64,000 nt of DNA from Bacillus_BE sp042263505. Lineage in GTDB: Bacteria > Bacillota > Bacilli > Bacillales > Cytobacillaceae. Each line of letters begins with the position of its first letter. Position 1 is the stretch's first letter. Position numbers and translations under genes: made by a program. Under the pieces are notes generated by a model, which ran no database searches, was not told the origin of the DNA, and saw nothing but the letters and a program-made list of their open reading frames with translations. The DNA is taken from the NCBI RefSeq assembly GCF_042263505.1, contig NZ_JBHKFI010000019.1, forward strand, positions 26,725-90,724, given 5' to 3'. Positions 17,246 through 26,030 of this stretch are shown here, piece by piece.

Positions 17246-17956
17246 TCAATCATCCATTGCACGATTTTTATACACAATAACAACGAGGATTCCACCTGCC
17301 ACTACCCATCCAGAAATAACAGCGAACTTTATCCATACATCAAGCAGTCCTACTCCACTTTCCACGCTTTTAGCTAACTCTAGTAGTTGAATATTCGGAA
17401 GGTACTCTAAAAATGATAATTGGGAATACTTTTCTATTAACACTTGAAACATTGTTCCGAATCCAAATAGAAACATGACAGGAAGAATCACCACAGATGC
17501 TTCCATCACCGACTTTGTTAGAAGACCTAGTAATGTCCCTAACTCTAAATAGAACAAGCTTGAAATGAAAATAGCAAGAGAGATGATAAAGATATTTTTT
17601 GATTCATAACCTGTTATAAGAGCACAAATAAAAACAGTAACAATTGTAAAGATAAAACTCAATAGACTCTTCCCTCCAAGAATCTCAAAGGTTGTTGCTG
17701 GAGAAAGCATAAGACTACGCAGTGTATTTTTCTCTTTTTCTTCTGCAATAAGCGTACATTGAATGAATGCTGCTACAGTCGTAAATGTCAAATTAATCAC
17801 TAAAAAATGTATTTCAATTGATTGTTCGCCAAATTTAACATATAGAACAGCCAATAGAACGGGTATCAGTAGAGTGGTTCCAACAAATATATTTTTCGTT
17901 AAATCTTTTAAATCTTTTTGGAAAATGGCATACACACGCTTGAATGAAAAGGTCAT
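17246..17956 (-). CDS. ABC-2 type transporter permease
   Basis: 236 aa with about six membrane helices of the ABC-2/fluoroquinolone-type exporter permease family (AEEKEKNTLRSLMLSPAT is the typical amphipathic segment). It overlaps the ATPase stop by 4 nt, so the two are translationally coupled. The substrate is unknown; the regulator upstream suggests a stress-induced or peptide exporter. Confidence 0.88.
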   Translation of the reverse strand: MTFSFKRVYAIFQKDLKDLTKNIFVGTTLLIPVLLAVLYVKFGEQSIEIHFLVINLTFTTVAAFIQCTLIAEEKEKNTLRSLMLSPATTFEILGGKSLLSFIFTIVTVFICALITGYESKNIFIISLAIFISSLFYLELGTLLGLLTKSVMEASVVILPVMFLFGFGTMFQVLIEKYSQLSFLEYLPNIQLLELAKSVESGVGLLDVWIKFAVISGWVVAGGILVVIVYKNRAMDD

Positions 17957-18801
17957 AACAATTCTCTCCCTGTTATTTTTACAAAAATATCTCCTAGTGT
18001 GGGTTCATTCGAATAAATAGATACTACCTGACTACTTGCCATGTACTCATACATTTTTTTAGCATCTTCAGGACCATTCTTCATCACTATTTTTCTTCCA
18101 TCAGCCAATTCCACGGTCATGGTAGAGTCCGAAAACTGATGTCGTAGTTTTTTGGGTTCATCTAAAAGTTGAATTTGTCCCTTATTTAAGAAGGCTACCC
18201 GATTACACAGTAATTCTGCTTCACTCATATCGTGTGTAGTCAAAAATATAGTAGTGCCTTTTTTATTTAGTTCACGCAAACCTTTGTAAATACGTTGTGA
18301 ATTAACGGGATCAAGCGCTGAGGTTGGTTCATCCAAAAATAATAAGTCTGGTTTATGTAAAAAAGAGCGTGCAAGTATAGCTCGCTGTAACATCCCTTTT
18401 GACAGATTTGATACAATCATCTTCATTTCATCTTCTAGGTTTACGATATGAAGCACTTCTTCAATTCGCTTTAAAGGGACATTATAAAGTTTGCAATATA
18501 ACTTTAAATTATCATAGATGGTTAGCCGATTGTATAAACCACTGTTGTCTGTAAGAACTCCAATTTTTTTATGATAACCTTTTTTTCTTAGCATTGTAGA
18601 AGGAATTCCAAACACCTTTGCATTTCCATCTGTTGGAGATAGTTGATCAGTTAAGATTTTAATTGTAGTTGTTTTTCCAGATCCACTTGGTCCAAGAAAC
18701 CCAAATATTTCCATTTCTTTTACAGTGAAATCCACTTTATTTAACGCAACCTGGTTTGAAAAAATTTTCATTAAGGAACTAACTTCAATGACATTTTCCA
18801 A
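17953..18801 (-). CDS. ABC transporter ATP-binding protein
   Basis: 282 aa: Walker A GPSGSGKTT near residue 37, signature LSKGMLQRA, Walker B LLFLDEPTSALD, H-loop LTTHD, plus a C-terminal accessory domain of about 70 residues. The start is a TTG with AAGGAGG upstream. It pairs with the permease at 17246 as an exporter. A 141-nt gap separates it from the ABC-LytTR regulator gene and could hold an autonomous promoter. Confidence 0.9.
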   Translation of the reverse strand: MENVIEVSSLMKIFSNQVALNKVDFTVKEMEIFGFLGPSGSGKTTTIKILTDQLSPTDGNAKVFGIPSTMLRKKGYHKKIGVLTDNSGLYNRLTIYDNLKLYCKLYNVPLKRIEEVLHIVNLEDEMKMIVSNLSKGMLQRAILARSFLHKPDLLFLDEPTSALDPVNSQRIYKGLRELNKKGTTIFLTTHDMSEAELLCNRVAFLNKGQIQLLDEPKKLRHQFSDSTMTVELADGRKIVMKNGPEDAKKMYEYMASSQVVSIYSNEPTLGDIFVKITGRELL

Positions 18802-18942
18802 TGGGTAATATCCTCCTTATAAACTCTTTTTTGTTTTTTACTTTAAACTCAGAATAAGGGAAATAACAGTTTAAAACATTATTTTTACATTCAAAAGAGT
18901 TATATTAGGGGTGAATGAAGTCTTTTTTAGGTTAAATGAAGT

Positions 18943-19986
18943 TTATTTCATCCCAACTAATTCCTTTAATTCAGCCATTTTTGTTTTTGATAACGGAATT
19001 TCTGTTTGGTCATCTAAAATCAAGCAATAACTGTTTCTTGTCCAAGTAATGACTTCACAAACTTTTTGTAAATTGACAATATACGAACGATGGCAACGGA
19101 AAAAACCAAATTGTACTAACCTCTCCTCAAACTCATTCAAAGTGAATAAACCCAGAAACTCTTCTCCTTTAATATGTATGTTTACATGCCCCACAGAACT
19201 CTCTATATAATCAATTTCCGTTGGATCAAACAAGATGATTTTATTGTTTGATTTTGTAGGGATTTTTTCGAATCGAATGGAATGAGTTAATTGTTCTTTA
19301 GATACATGTTTTTCTTGGGATACAGCTAGATCATTCGGATTTTTTTCGCTTTCAACCTCTAAAATTTGTAAACCATTTTCGTCTAAACTATAAGCCTGAT
19401 CAGTTAACGTAATGGCACTTTCCATGTTTCCTGTCAGCACTAAAATACTTTTACCTTGTTGTTGTAATTCTTTGAGTATCTTAATAAAGATGTTTTTTGT
19501 TTCTATATCCACGTTTTGATCAGGCTCTTCAAATATAAATAAAGCTGGACTTTGAAAAATAATACGTGCCAAATGCACTCTTTTTTTCTCTGAGTATGAT
19601 AATCTCTTTACTTTTTTATGCTCCTTTTCCCCAAGTTGTACAAGTTGTAATACTTCTTCGATATGATAGTTCGATCCGTATAATCCTTTATAAAATTTAA
19701 AATTATCTTTTACACTTAATCGTTCATAAATCCCTTCATTCAAAAATGAGATTCCAATTTGCATGTAGTAAGCTCTATTATGTATATCCACTTTTTCTCC
19801 ATTAACACTTATATCTCCATAGGTAACCGACATTTTACCCAAAAATGTATTTAATAGTACATTTCGTACATTGGTATTCGAATAAATTGAAACAGATTGA
19901 CCTTCTGAAATCTCTAAGTTAAACATAGGAAAAATTACAGTATCCTCGCTTTGTTTTTCAAAATCGTTAATTTTTAATACCCCCAT
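18943..19986 (-). CDS. degenerate ABC ATPase fused to a LytTR DNA-binding domain
   Basis: 347 aa. Residues 1-215 follow the ABC ATPase fold: there is an LSYSEKKRVHLARI signature-like helix and a Walker B with Glu (LFIFEEPDQNVD), but the Walker A loop is lost (SIYSNTNVRNVLLNTF in place of GxxGxGKS/T) and no H-loop His is seen. Residues about 240-345 are a LytTR domain (ILFDPTEIDYIESSVGHVNI, then FFRCHRSYIVNL). It probably senses something through the ABC-like part and regulates the adjacent exporter genes. RBS AAGGGGATTTT before the ATG. Confidence 0.88.
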   Translation of the reverse strand: MGVLKINDFEKQSEDTVIFPMFNLEISEGQSVSIYSNTNVRNVLLNTFLGKMSVTYGDISVNGEKVDIHNRAYYMQIGISFLNEGIYERLSVKDNFKFYKGLYGSNYHIEEVLQLVQLGEKEHKKVKRLSYSEKKRVHLARIIFQSPALFIFEEPDQNVDIETKNIFIKILKELQQQGKSILVLTGNMESAITLTDQAYSLDENGLQILEVESEKNPNDLAVSQEKHVSKEQLTHSIRFEKIPTKSNNKIILFDPTEIDYIESSVGHVNIHIKGEEFLGLFTLNEFEERLVQFGFFRCHRSYIVNLQKVCEVITWTRNSYCLILDDQTEIPLSKTKMAELKELVGMK

Positions 19987-20211
19987 AAAATCCCCTTCTT
20001 CGTATCAATACTGAAAACAAGTTGCATTTTAATCTCTACGTTTTTATAACAACAAATAGAAAACCACTATTTTTAAAAATGTTTGATCAAAATGTCGTTT
20101 TACTATTTAAATAAATTTCAATTTTTTGTAATAAAGTTTATTCATTTCTTCTAGAACTAACCGGATCCGATAGTTGAAGAAGAAAATGTATAAAACATAC
20201 CAATCGGCTAA

Positions 20212-20709
20212 TTACTCTTGCAGTTGATTTAAAATCAGTTTCAATACATCGTGCTATGACATAGTATTAGTCAATATTGTTTCTCCATCACCTCCAAGAT
20301 AATCGTTTGGATTCCACCAAGCACGTAAAGAATCTTCTCCGAATTCCATCTTTTTCGAACGAGAATTGTGACGTATGACTATTTCCTCAAAGGATAAATC
20401 AAAATAATAAGTATATGTCTTTTGGTTATAGAACTCTATTAAGTTATTCAGCATTTCACTATAGCGGCTTTAATTTAAAATTCCTTTCACAACAACAAAT
20501 TCACATTTATCTTTACCATATTCTGCGATTCGGCGAATCAAATCAATTGAAAGGATGCCTTCTCTATCTTGCACCTTCAACATGTCACGGCGAACGACAT
20601 CCTGAGAAACCAAGAGCATTCCATGTTCAAAATGATTTTGAAGACTATTCGCAGTAGTTGTTTTTCCACTCCCTGAATTTCCTCGAATGATTATTAGCTT
20701 AGATTCCAT
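20212..20709 (-). pseudogene. P-loop nucleoside/antibiotic kinase-like gene with two nonsense codons
   Basis: A continuous 165-codon frame encodes an AAA/zeta-toxin-like small kinase (Walker A RGNSGSGKTTTA, then LLVSQDVVRRDML and a CEFVVVKGILN strand). It is interrupted by an in-frame TAA at 20470-20472 and by an in-frame TAG at 20254-20256. After each stop the frame resumes with coherent sequence (SRYSEMLNNLIEF; HDVLKLILNQLQE) and reaches the terminal TAA at 20212. There are no frameshifts, so decay appears recent. The substrate is unknown. Confidence 0.8.
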
Positions 20710-21033
20710 ATTCTCATCTACCCATCATAATTGTCTTATATCTATATAATCTTCCATTGGTTATAACAACATTTTCTTACTTTTAATGCATTCGATATAG
20801 AAATTAATTATTCCTTCTTCCACTAGCATGCTTCGTTCATGACATTAAAAAAGCTACCAACAATGATTGCAGTATCTTTAGGTCTTGCAGCGTTAGTTGA
20901 AGTGTTGCCCTTCACAATCACAACAATCATCAGCTCTAGATATAATATTTATTTCGTGAAATCACTAGTTTACTTCTATAAGAAAAGAGCATCCCTTATT
21001 AACATCCGAGATTGCAACTGCCTCCGTCCTTTC

Positions 21034-21434
21034 TGCTTCACAGATTGTTTCGTTCAAACATAATAAAAAGCCAACACCATCGTGTTGACTTCAACATTCA
21101 CTCTTTCATTTGATTTCGGCTCTTCCATTCATCCTCTAATATGCTCATTTCCCACATATTCCAATATGAATCTCCTATTTTACTTGAATCACGAAGAAGG
21201 CCTTCCTTTTTAAACCCAACCCTTTCATAGCAGGCAATCGCTGAATGATTAAAATCAAATACACCAAGGCTCACCCGATGTAAATGTAATTCGTCAAAAG
21301 CTATTTTTAAGACCGTTTCCAACATTTTTTGACCAATTCCCTGACCCCTTACTTCTTTCTCCCCCACTAAGACCTTGCCAATTCTTGCGGCTTGGTTCCT
21401 TCTGTCAATTCTTCCTAAAGAAATATGTCCAATT
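21034..21434. repeat. segmental duplication, intact copy (partner 15572-15606 plus 16590-16955)
   Basis: About 400 bp covering the 3' two thirds of the GNAT gene, its terminator and 35 bp beyond. The partner copy is the same segment interrupted by the IS1595-type element. Similarity falls off sharply at both edges. Confidence 0.85.
21066..21092 (-). terminator. intrinsic terminator of the GNAT gene
   Basis: On the minus strand AAGTCAACAC GATG GTGTTGGCTT followed by TTTATTATG. In the duplicate the IS1595 element landed exactly in the T-tract of the same terminator. Confidence 0.75.
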
Positions 21435-21640
21435 ATTTGACCTGTTTTTTCAAAAATAACCTTATAGGCATATGTATCAGAATTCTCCTGATTCGCACTA
21501 TTGATGTAATTCTTGAGTTGTTCTTTCGTTAATGGATACTCGAATGTTGAGCCTGACCATTGAAGTAAAAATTCAGGAGAATCTATCCAATTGATCAACT
21601 GAGCAAAATTAACCTTCTCAAAATATTCTAGTTTAATCAT
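21098..21640 (-). CDS. GNAT family N-acetyltransferase (RimJ/RimL-like)
   Basis: 180 aa, complete GNAT domain with the acetyl-CoA loop RGQGIGQKM (residues about 95-103) and a C-terminal YERVGFKKEG segment typical of RimJ/RimL-like acetyltransferases. The acceptor is unknown. It starts 18 nt after the stop of another GNAT gene (21659-22129), so the two probably form an operon. A truncated second copy is at 16619. Confidence 0.88.
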   Translation of the reverse strand: MIKLEYFEKVNFAQLINWIDSPEFLLQWSGSTFEYPLTKEQLKNYINSANQENSDTYAYKVIFEKTGQIIGHISLGRIDRRNQAARIGKVLVGEKEVRGQGIGQKMLETVLKIAFDELHLHRVSLGVFDFNHSAIACYERVGFKKEGLLRDSSKIGDSYWNMWEMSILEDEWKSRNQMKE

Positions 21641-21658
21641 CCTTTAACTCCCCTCATT

Positions 21659-22129
21659 CTAAATAAATAATTTTTTCTCAAACATCAGCATATCTATCGC
21701 TTGAATTCCATTTTCAAAAATAGGTTCAGGATAGCTAATAAAGAAATCCTTTCTTATTCCCACGATTCTAAAGCCACATTTTTGATAGAAGGCAATATTA
21801 TCAATGCTTGAATTTGCCGTACCAACCAGCATTTTCCTATATGATTTCTTTCTATAAAACAAACACGCGGACTTTATTGCCTCTTTTCCAAATCCTTTGC
21901 CTCGATAACTTGGTAATATTGCGATATTCTTTAATTCAATGATTTCAGGAGATTCCTCCATAAAAAGGATGACACCAACTATTTTCTTTTCAAATTGCAA
22001 GGAAAACATTTCACCTCTCGATATGTATTGGTTAACTACTTCCTCGCTTTCATCCGCCATTAATAAAAAATCTTTATATTTTTCCTTTTTCTGTAGATCA
22101 ACCTTGATTAATTCAACCTGCCCATTCAA
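21659..22129 (-). CDS. GNAT family N-acetyltransferase
   Basis: 156 aa with the acetyl-CoA motif YRGKGFGKEAI (residues about 82-92) and a FYQKCGFRIVGIRKDFF C-terminal strand, resembling YjbC/ElaA-type small acetyltransferases. RBS GGTGG upstream of the ATG. It is the first gene of the two-gene GNAT operon. Confidence 0.86.
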   Translation of the reverse strand: MNGQVELIKVDLQKKEKYKDFLLMADESEEVVNQYISRGEMFSLQFEKKIVGVILFMEESPEIIELKNIAILPSYRGKGFGKEAIKSACLFYRKKSYRKMLVGTANSSIDNIAFYQKCGFRIVGIRKDFFISYPEPIFENGIQAIDMLMFEKKLFI

Positions 22130-22241
22130 ATAACCACCTCTTTTCCCTTATCTTAATATATTCTGAATATAGAAAAAAGTTAAGAATTAATATCTTCATA
22201 TATGGTAAAATTAGGAGATAACTTTCAAATGGAGGTCGGAA

Positions 22242-22514
22242 ATGGAGATAAATAAGTTGGATTATGCAAGATTTCTAACTTTCGGAATCGTTTTTGGAAT
22301 TATTGGATTGATCATTTTACTTTTGAATGTTCATATCGGATTGTCTATGGCAAAGTCCTGGTTAATAAAACGAGGTGGTGCGGATCCTGCGATCTACCAT
22401 ATTGTGATGAAAGGCTATATAAATACTTATTTAGTTTTAGGCAGCATCCTTTTATGTTCTGGACTTATCACGGTTGCTTATACTTACTTAAAGCTTAAAA
22501 GAAAATCTAATTGA
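22242..22514 (+). CDS. small membrane protein, 90 aa
   Basis: Two predicted membrane helices (residues about 13-33 and 62-82) connected by a short loop containing GGADPAIYHIVMKGY. RBS GGAGG 8 nt before the ATG. No family is recognised. It is divergent from the GNAT operon. Confidence 0.7.
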   Translation: MEINKLDYARFLTFGIVFGIIGLIILLLNVHIGLSMAKSWLIKRGGADPAIYHIVMKGYINTYLVLGSILLCSGLITVAYTYLKLKRKSN

Positions 22515-22605
22515 TCAAATATATAAATCCTTAGGTCATGATATTTTTTCCTTTGGAAATACTTATGAGGAAGAAAACATCACAACTTAAGGAGGAAGGT
22601 TATTA

Positions 22606-22878
22606 ATGAATGACTTTGAATCATCTATCGAATCAAAAATAGAAAGAATTTGGGATAATACATGCCAATCCTTTCAAAATTGTACATCTTCAAACATTCA
22701 ATCATTCTTGCAAGAGTGCCTAGAGAATCAGATTGATCCCCAATTTTGTATGAGCTGGGTGGAGCAGCATAAATCAGAAATTCCCGATTGGAATTCTGTT
22801 TCTGAGACATCTCTTAACTGGATAAATCAGCATACTTCCACTGGTTCCCCTTATCCTTTTAAAGAGAATGGATACTAA
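22606..22878 (+). CDS. hypothetical protein, 90 aa
   Basis: A small acidic soluble protein with three Cys and several Trp, starting with AAGGAGG at good spacing and ending in a strong terminator. The family is not recognised. It lies 92 nt after the small membrane protein gene and may be co-transcribed with it. Confidence 0.65.
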   Translation: MNDFESSIESKIERIWDNTCQSFQNCTSSNIQSFLQECLENQIDPQFCMSWVEQHKSEIPDWNSVSETSLNWINQHTSTGSPYPFKENGY

Positions 22879-22884
22879 TGGTGT

Positions 22885-22914
22885 GGGGAAAGAGCATGCT
22901 CTTTCCCCTTTTTT
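22885..22914 (+). terminator. intrinsic terminator
   Basis: Perfect stem GGGGAAAGAGCATGCTCTTTCCCC followed by TTTTTTC. It ends the plus-strand unit just before the convergent amj gene. Confidence 0.9.
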
Positions 22915-22915
22915 C

Positions 22916-23731
22916 TTAAATAATCTTAGCAAACCAGGCCACATAATAAGCAGCTGGGAGAAAAATGAATTGCCCGACGACGGTTCCCAATAATTTTGAG
23001 CCAACCATGGTGAGAGAATAGCTTTTAAGGTATATATACATCCCCTCATTTTTGACAACGCGATCAGCAAGAACCGACGCCTTTGGATCAATGAACAAGG
23101 TCAATAAAATAGTGGCGATTCCATTAATAATACCGGAGGAGAGTGTCGCAGCTTGCATGTATTTTTCCGGAACAATCATAGAGGCATAGATAGAAGAAAG
23201 AACCCCTACAGTTAGAATAGCCGTCACCATAACATTAATCACAAATAATCGCTTTGGAATGGTTTGCAATGTAATTCCATTTAAATACGATAATCGCGGA
23301 AAACGAAAGCATTTGAATATTTTCTTCCAAGTGGCAAAATGAAATTGCTTTTTGAATAAACCAATGATCGAACCTCTTTCCTGCGAAAGATGCACAATTG
23401 CTCTTGAAAAAATTTGAATAAAAGTGGGGAAGAGTAAAATTCCTAATAATGTTCCAACAGTGGTCATTCCAATAAGAATGCGGTATTGCTCTTCGATAAA
23501 CAAATATTTATGAGATTCTGGTGCCTCTCCAATCAATTTCCCCGTTAAGGGCTGCTGAATCATTGTCGAAAATCTTGAAATAATGACAAGTGAACTAAAT
23601 AATGAAATAGCAGTCGCAATTAATTTTACCCTTGCCCCTGAGATTCTTGTTGAATAAGCCAATGTTTCAATCATTGTGATGATTAACAAGAATAAAGAGC
23701 TTAGTATTAGTTTTCCAGTTATTAATTCCAT
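22916..23731 (-). CDS. amj: lipid II flippase of the Amj family
   Basis: 271 aa, multi-pass membrane protein matching B. subtilis Amj (YdaH) in length and pattern: N-terminal ETLAYSTRISGARVKLIATA, the central loop with a run of basic residues (about 125-150) and the C-terminal YYVAWFAKII. Amj translocates lipid-linked peptidoglycan precursors and acts as an alternative to MurJ. It is monocistronic. Its stop codon lies next to the convergent terminator at 22885. Confidence 0.88.
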   Translation of the reverse strand: MELITGKLILSSLFLLIITMIETLAYSTRISGARVKLIATAISLFSSLVIISRFSTMIQQPLTGKLIGEAPESHKYLFIEEQYRILIGMTTVGTLLGILLFPTFIQIFSRAIVHLSQERGSIIGLFKKQFHFATWKKIFKCFRFPRLSYLNGITLQTIPKRLFVINVMVTAILTVGVLSSIYASMIVPEKYMQAATLSSGIINGIATILLTLFIDPKASVLADRVVKNEGMYIYLKSYSLTMVGSKLLGTVVGQFIFLPAAYYVAWFAKII

Positions 23732-23835
23732 ATATATACCTCTTTAGCAAAATTGTAATTACATTATATATCAAAGAAGTAGAAAAGGGATATTTAACGA
23801 AGTATTAAGGAGACTATGAAAAGGAGGTATGATTT

Positions 23836-24441
23836 TTGCTATTCCACTATCATTTTTGGACTCCTTATGTCGAAGAAACAGAACGATTCTATTTAGAAAA
23901 CGGATTTCGTATCTCTCTTCGGGTAGGAAAATATAACGGCGAATTTCAAACCTTTAACCCTCCATTACAGTGGGAAGATTTTCGCAAGCAAAACATTCTT
24001 TTTCGGATCGTCGAAATGCGAAAAGGAGCCGTGAATATTACCTTTGGCTATGGCAAGAAGATAATGTTTGATCACATAGGTTACATCGTATCTGATGATG
24101 AGTTAGGACATATTTGTGACAAAGCAAAAGCCATGAACTGGATGGTCAATCGCGGGGAACGCAGGACCTTTATTACAACACCGTATGGATTTCGAATTGA
24201 ACTACAAACACATATTGAAGTGGTCGACGAATTAGAGTCTAACATCCATTTACAGCAATTAACACTTCTTATTAGAAGAAAAGGATTAGAAAACGACTTA
24301 GCAACATTATTTCAACATCGTAACCATCAAATAATCGCGAAGTTAAGCCAGAAAGTCACTATTCAAGAAGCCATCATTCCCGGACTGATGTCCGCCGATT
24401 GTTCGGACCCAAATGGAGTCAGAATTCTAAACCATCTTTAA
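23836..24441 (+). CDS. VOC/glyoxalase-like protein
   Basis: 201 aa. The N-terminal 130 residues look like two VOC beta-alpha-beta-beta-beta units (YHFWTPYVEETERFYLENGF, then FDHIGYIVSDDELGHI and TPYGFRIELQTH). The start is a TTG with AAGGAGG 9 nt upstream; the nearer ATG is too close to that site. The catalytic role and substrate are unknown. Confidence 0.7.
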   Translation: MLFHYHFWTPYVEETERFYLENGFRISLRVGKYNGEFQTFNPPLQWEDFRKQNILFRIVEMRKGAVNITFGYGKKIMFDHIGYIVSDDELGHICDKAKAMNWMVNRGERRTFITTPYGFRIELQTHIEVVDELESNIHLQQLTLLIRRKGLENDLATLFQHRNHQIIAKLSQKVTIQEAIIPGLMSADCSDPNGVRILNHL

Positions 24442-24530
24442 TATTTTAAAATATTATGGAAAATTCTGAAACCTTTCATATTATCCATTCGTATTTGTAT
24501 TATAAATCTATTATTAAAGGATGGATAGTT

Positions 24531-24782
24531 ATGCAAACCCTTTATTGGATTGTTGGTTCTGTTATTGCTCTCTATATCCTTGCCATGATACCACTTCAAT
24601 ATCAATACATTTCAGAAATGAAGGATTTGAAAAAGAAGAAAAATCAAACGAATGAACAAATCCTTGATGATATGAGTTTTGAAAAACAGCAGCTGCATGT
24701 TAATATGCAGGGCAACATCATCAATTGGCCATCAGCAATTATTGCCAATCTCATTTACAAAATTCGCCATCGTCAGGTTTAG
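24531..24782 (+). CDS. small membrane-anchored protein, 83 aa
   Basis: One N-terminal membrane helix (residues about 3-23) followed by a charged cytoplasmic segment (KDLKKKKNQ). The frame is open from 24456, but the ATG at 24531 follows AAAGGATGG and starts the helix directly, so it is preferred. The function is unknown. Confidence 0.6.
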   Translation: MQTLYWIVGSVIALYILAMIPLQYQYISEMKDLKKKKNQTNEQILDDMSFEKQQLHVNMQGNIINWPSAIIANLIYKIRHRQV

Positions 24783-24787
24783 TAGAA

Positions 24788-24826
24788 AAGGATCCTGTCG
24801 TGATTGTTAACAGGATCCTTAGAGTT
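24788..24826 (-). terminator. intrinsic terminator of the PAP2 gene
   Basis: Perfect 11-bp inverted repeat AAGGATCCTGT/ACAGGATCCTT. On the minus strand it is followed by TTTTCTA, so it mainly serves the PAP2 gene; it may also slow plus-strand readthrough. Confidence 0.75.
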
Positions 24827-24843
24827 TATATCTATTTGAAATA

Positions 24844-25437
24844 CTACAGATTCCTTGAATGGTGTTTTGTCGGAATAATCTTCTCCTCCACTCTTTCATA
24901 AATCGCAAGTGTCTTTCTTATAAAATGAAGCCTTGGTACAACCAAATAAGCGATATAGGCGGAAATCACTCCGATAGCAGCACCTGCCAAAACATCAAAA
25001 GGATAATGCACCCCAACCCAAATTCTCGAAATAGCCACACTAATAGCAAGAAGCATCCAAATGAGCCCTGACCTTCTCTGAACTAGCCAAAATGTAAAAC
25101 AAATCGAAAAGAAAAGAATCGTATGATCACTTGGAAAAGAATTATCAACCGCTTTTTCAATCAATTGATTGACATGCTGAAGTTCAGCAAAGGGCTGAGA
25201 ATTAGAATGAAGCAGGCCTGCTACTTTCCCCAGAATCTCCGCGACTATAAAAGCAAACCCTGCTTGAATAACCATCATTCTATTTTTTTCGCGGCGTGAA
25301 AACCAGATGACCACCAAACAAAAAGCGAAAACATACACCATATATTCAGCCAAAAAGATAAAGATAGGATTCAAGTATGTATACTCTTTCCCAAGATCAT
25401 TTATGGCTCGAAACCAAATCTGATTCCAGCTGCTCAT
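24844..25437 (-). CDS. PAP2 family undecaprenyl-diphosphatase, BcrC-like
   Basis: 197 aa, about six membrane helices, with the PAP2 signature: SFPSDHT (residues about 95-101) and SRIWVGVHYPFDV. The first KxxxxxxRP motif is not conserved in the usual form. BcrC-type enzymes recycle undecaprenyl pyrophosphate in the cell envelope. The frame runs to 25464, but the ATG at 25437 has AAGGAGG 8 nt upstream. Confidence 0.85.
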   Translation of the reverse strand: MSSWNQIWFRAINDLGKEYTYLNPIFIFLAEYMVYVFAFCLVVIWFSRREKNRMMVIQAGFAFIVAEILGKVAGLLHSNSQPFAELQHVNQLIEKAVDNSFPSDHTILFFSICFTFWLVQRRSGLIWMLLAISVAISRIWVGVHYPFDVLAGAAIGVISAYIAYLVVPRLHFIRKTLAIYERVEEKIIPTKHHSRNL

Positions 25438-25547
25438 AAAAATATCCTCCTTAAACAACATCATAAGGAGAATATACTAAATGTTTTTAATGAAAAAAAT
25501 CGATTCATCTTACAACCACCTTACATTTCTGTAAGGAAATCAAACAA

Positions 25548-26024
25548 CTACCAGCGATCCTTTCTTCGTCCGTTCATTGGATTTCTAAATTTTGATTGTC
25601 GAATGGTTTGATTGACCGCCTCAGAAAAGACAAGTCCAATGGCGATTGCACCTGATATCATAAAGGCTTTCGCAGCTAAATTGATAGCTGCACTGTAATC
25701 ATTTTCAACGAAATTCCTCATAGCATCATAAGCAAGTCCTCCTGGAACTAAAGGAATAACTCCTGCAACACTAAAAATGATAACCGGTGTTCGATACATT
25801 TTCGCAAATACTTGACTTATCACGGCAACAAAAAAAGAAGCGGCCAAGGTAGCGACAACTGAGTCCATTCCGCTAGTCACCATGACAATATAGATCAACC
25901 AGCCGAACATCCCGACAAAGCCACATTTAATGAGAGATGACTTCGGCGTATTAAAAATTACGCCAAAACAGCTTGTTGCGATAAAACTTGTTATTAATTG
26001 TTCCAGTATCATCATCACGAACAC
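25548..26024 (-). CDS. threonine/serine exporter ThrE, small membrane subunit (YjjB type)
   Basis: 158 aa with about five membrane helices, corresponding to the ThrE_2 domain (VAGVIPLVPGGLAYDAMR is the family hallmark). It lies 6 nt after the large subunit gene. Together they reproduce the two halves of the single-chain Corynebacterium ThrE. Confidence 0.85.
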   Translation of the reverse strand: MFVMMILEQLITSFIATSCFGVIFNTPKSSLIKCGFVGMFGWLIYIVMVTSGMDSVVATLAASFFVAVISQVFAKMYRTPVIIFSVAGVIPLVPGGLAYDAMRNFVENDYSAAINLAAKAFMISGAIAIGLVFSEAVNQTIRQSKFRNPMNGRRKDRW

Positions 26025-26030
26025 TCCTAT

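Noticed and set aside
20839..21063. 74-aa plus-strand ORF upstream of the duplicated segment
   Set aside because: No RBS, and its 3' end lies in the duplicated noncoding flank. It could be a relic, but nothing supports it.
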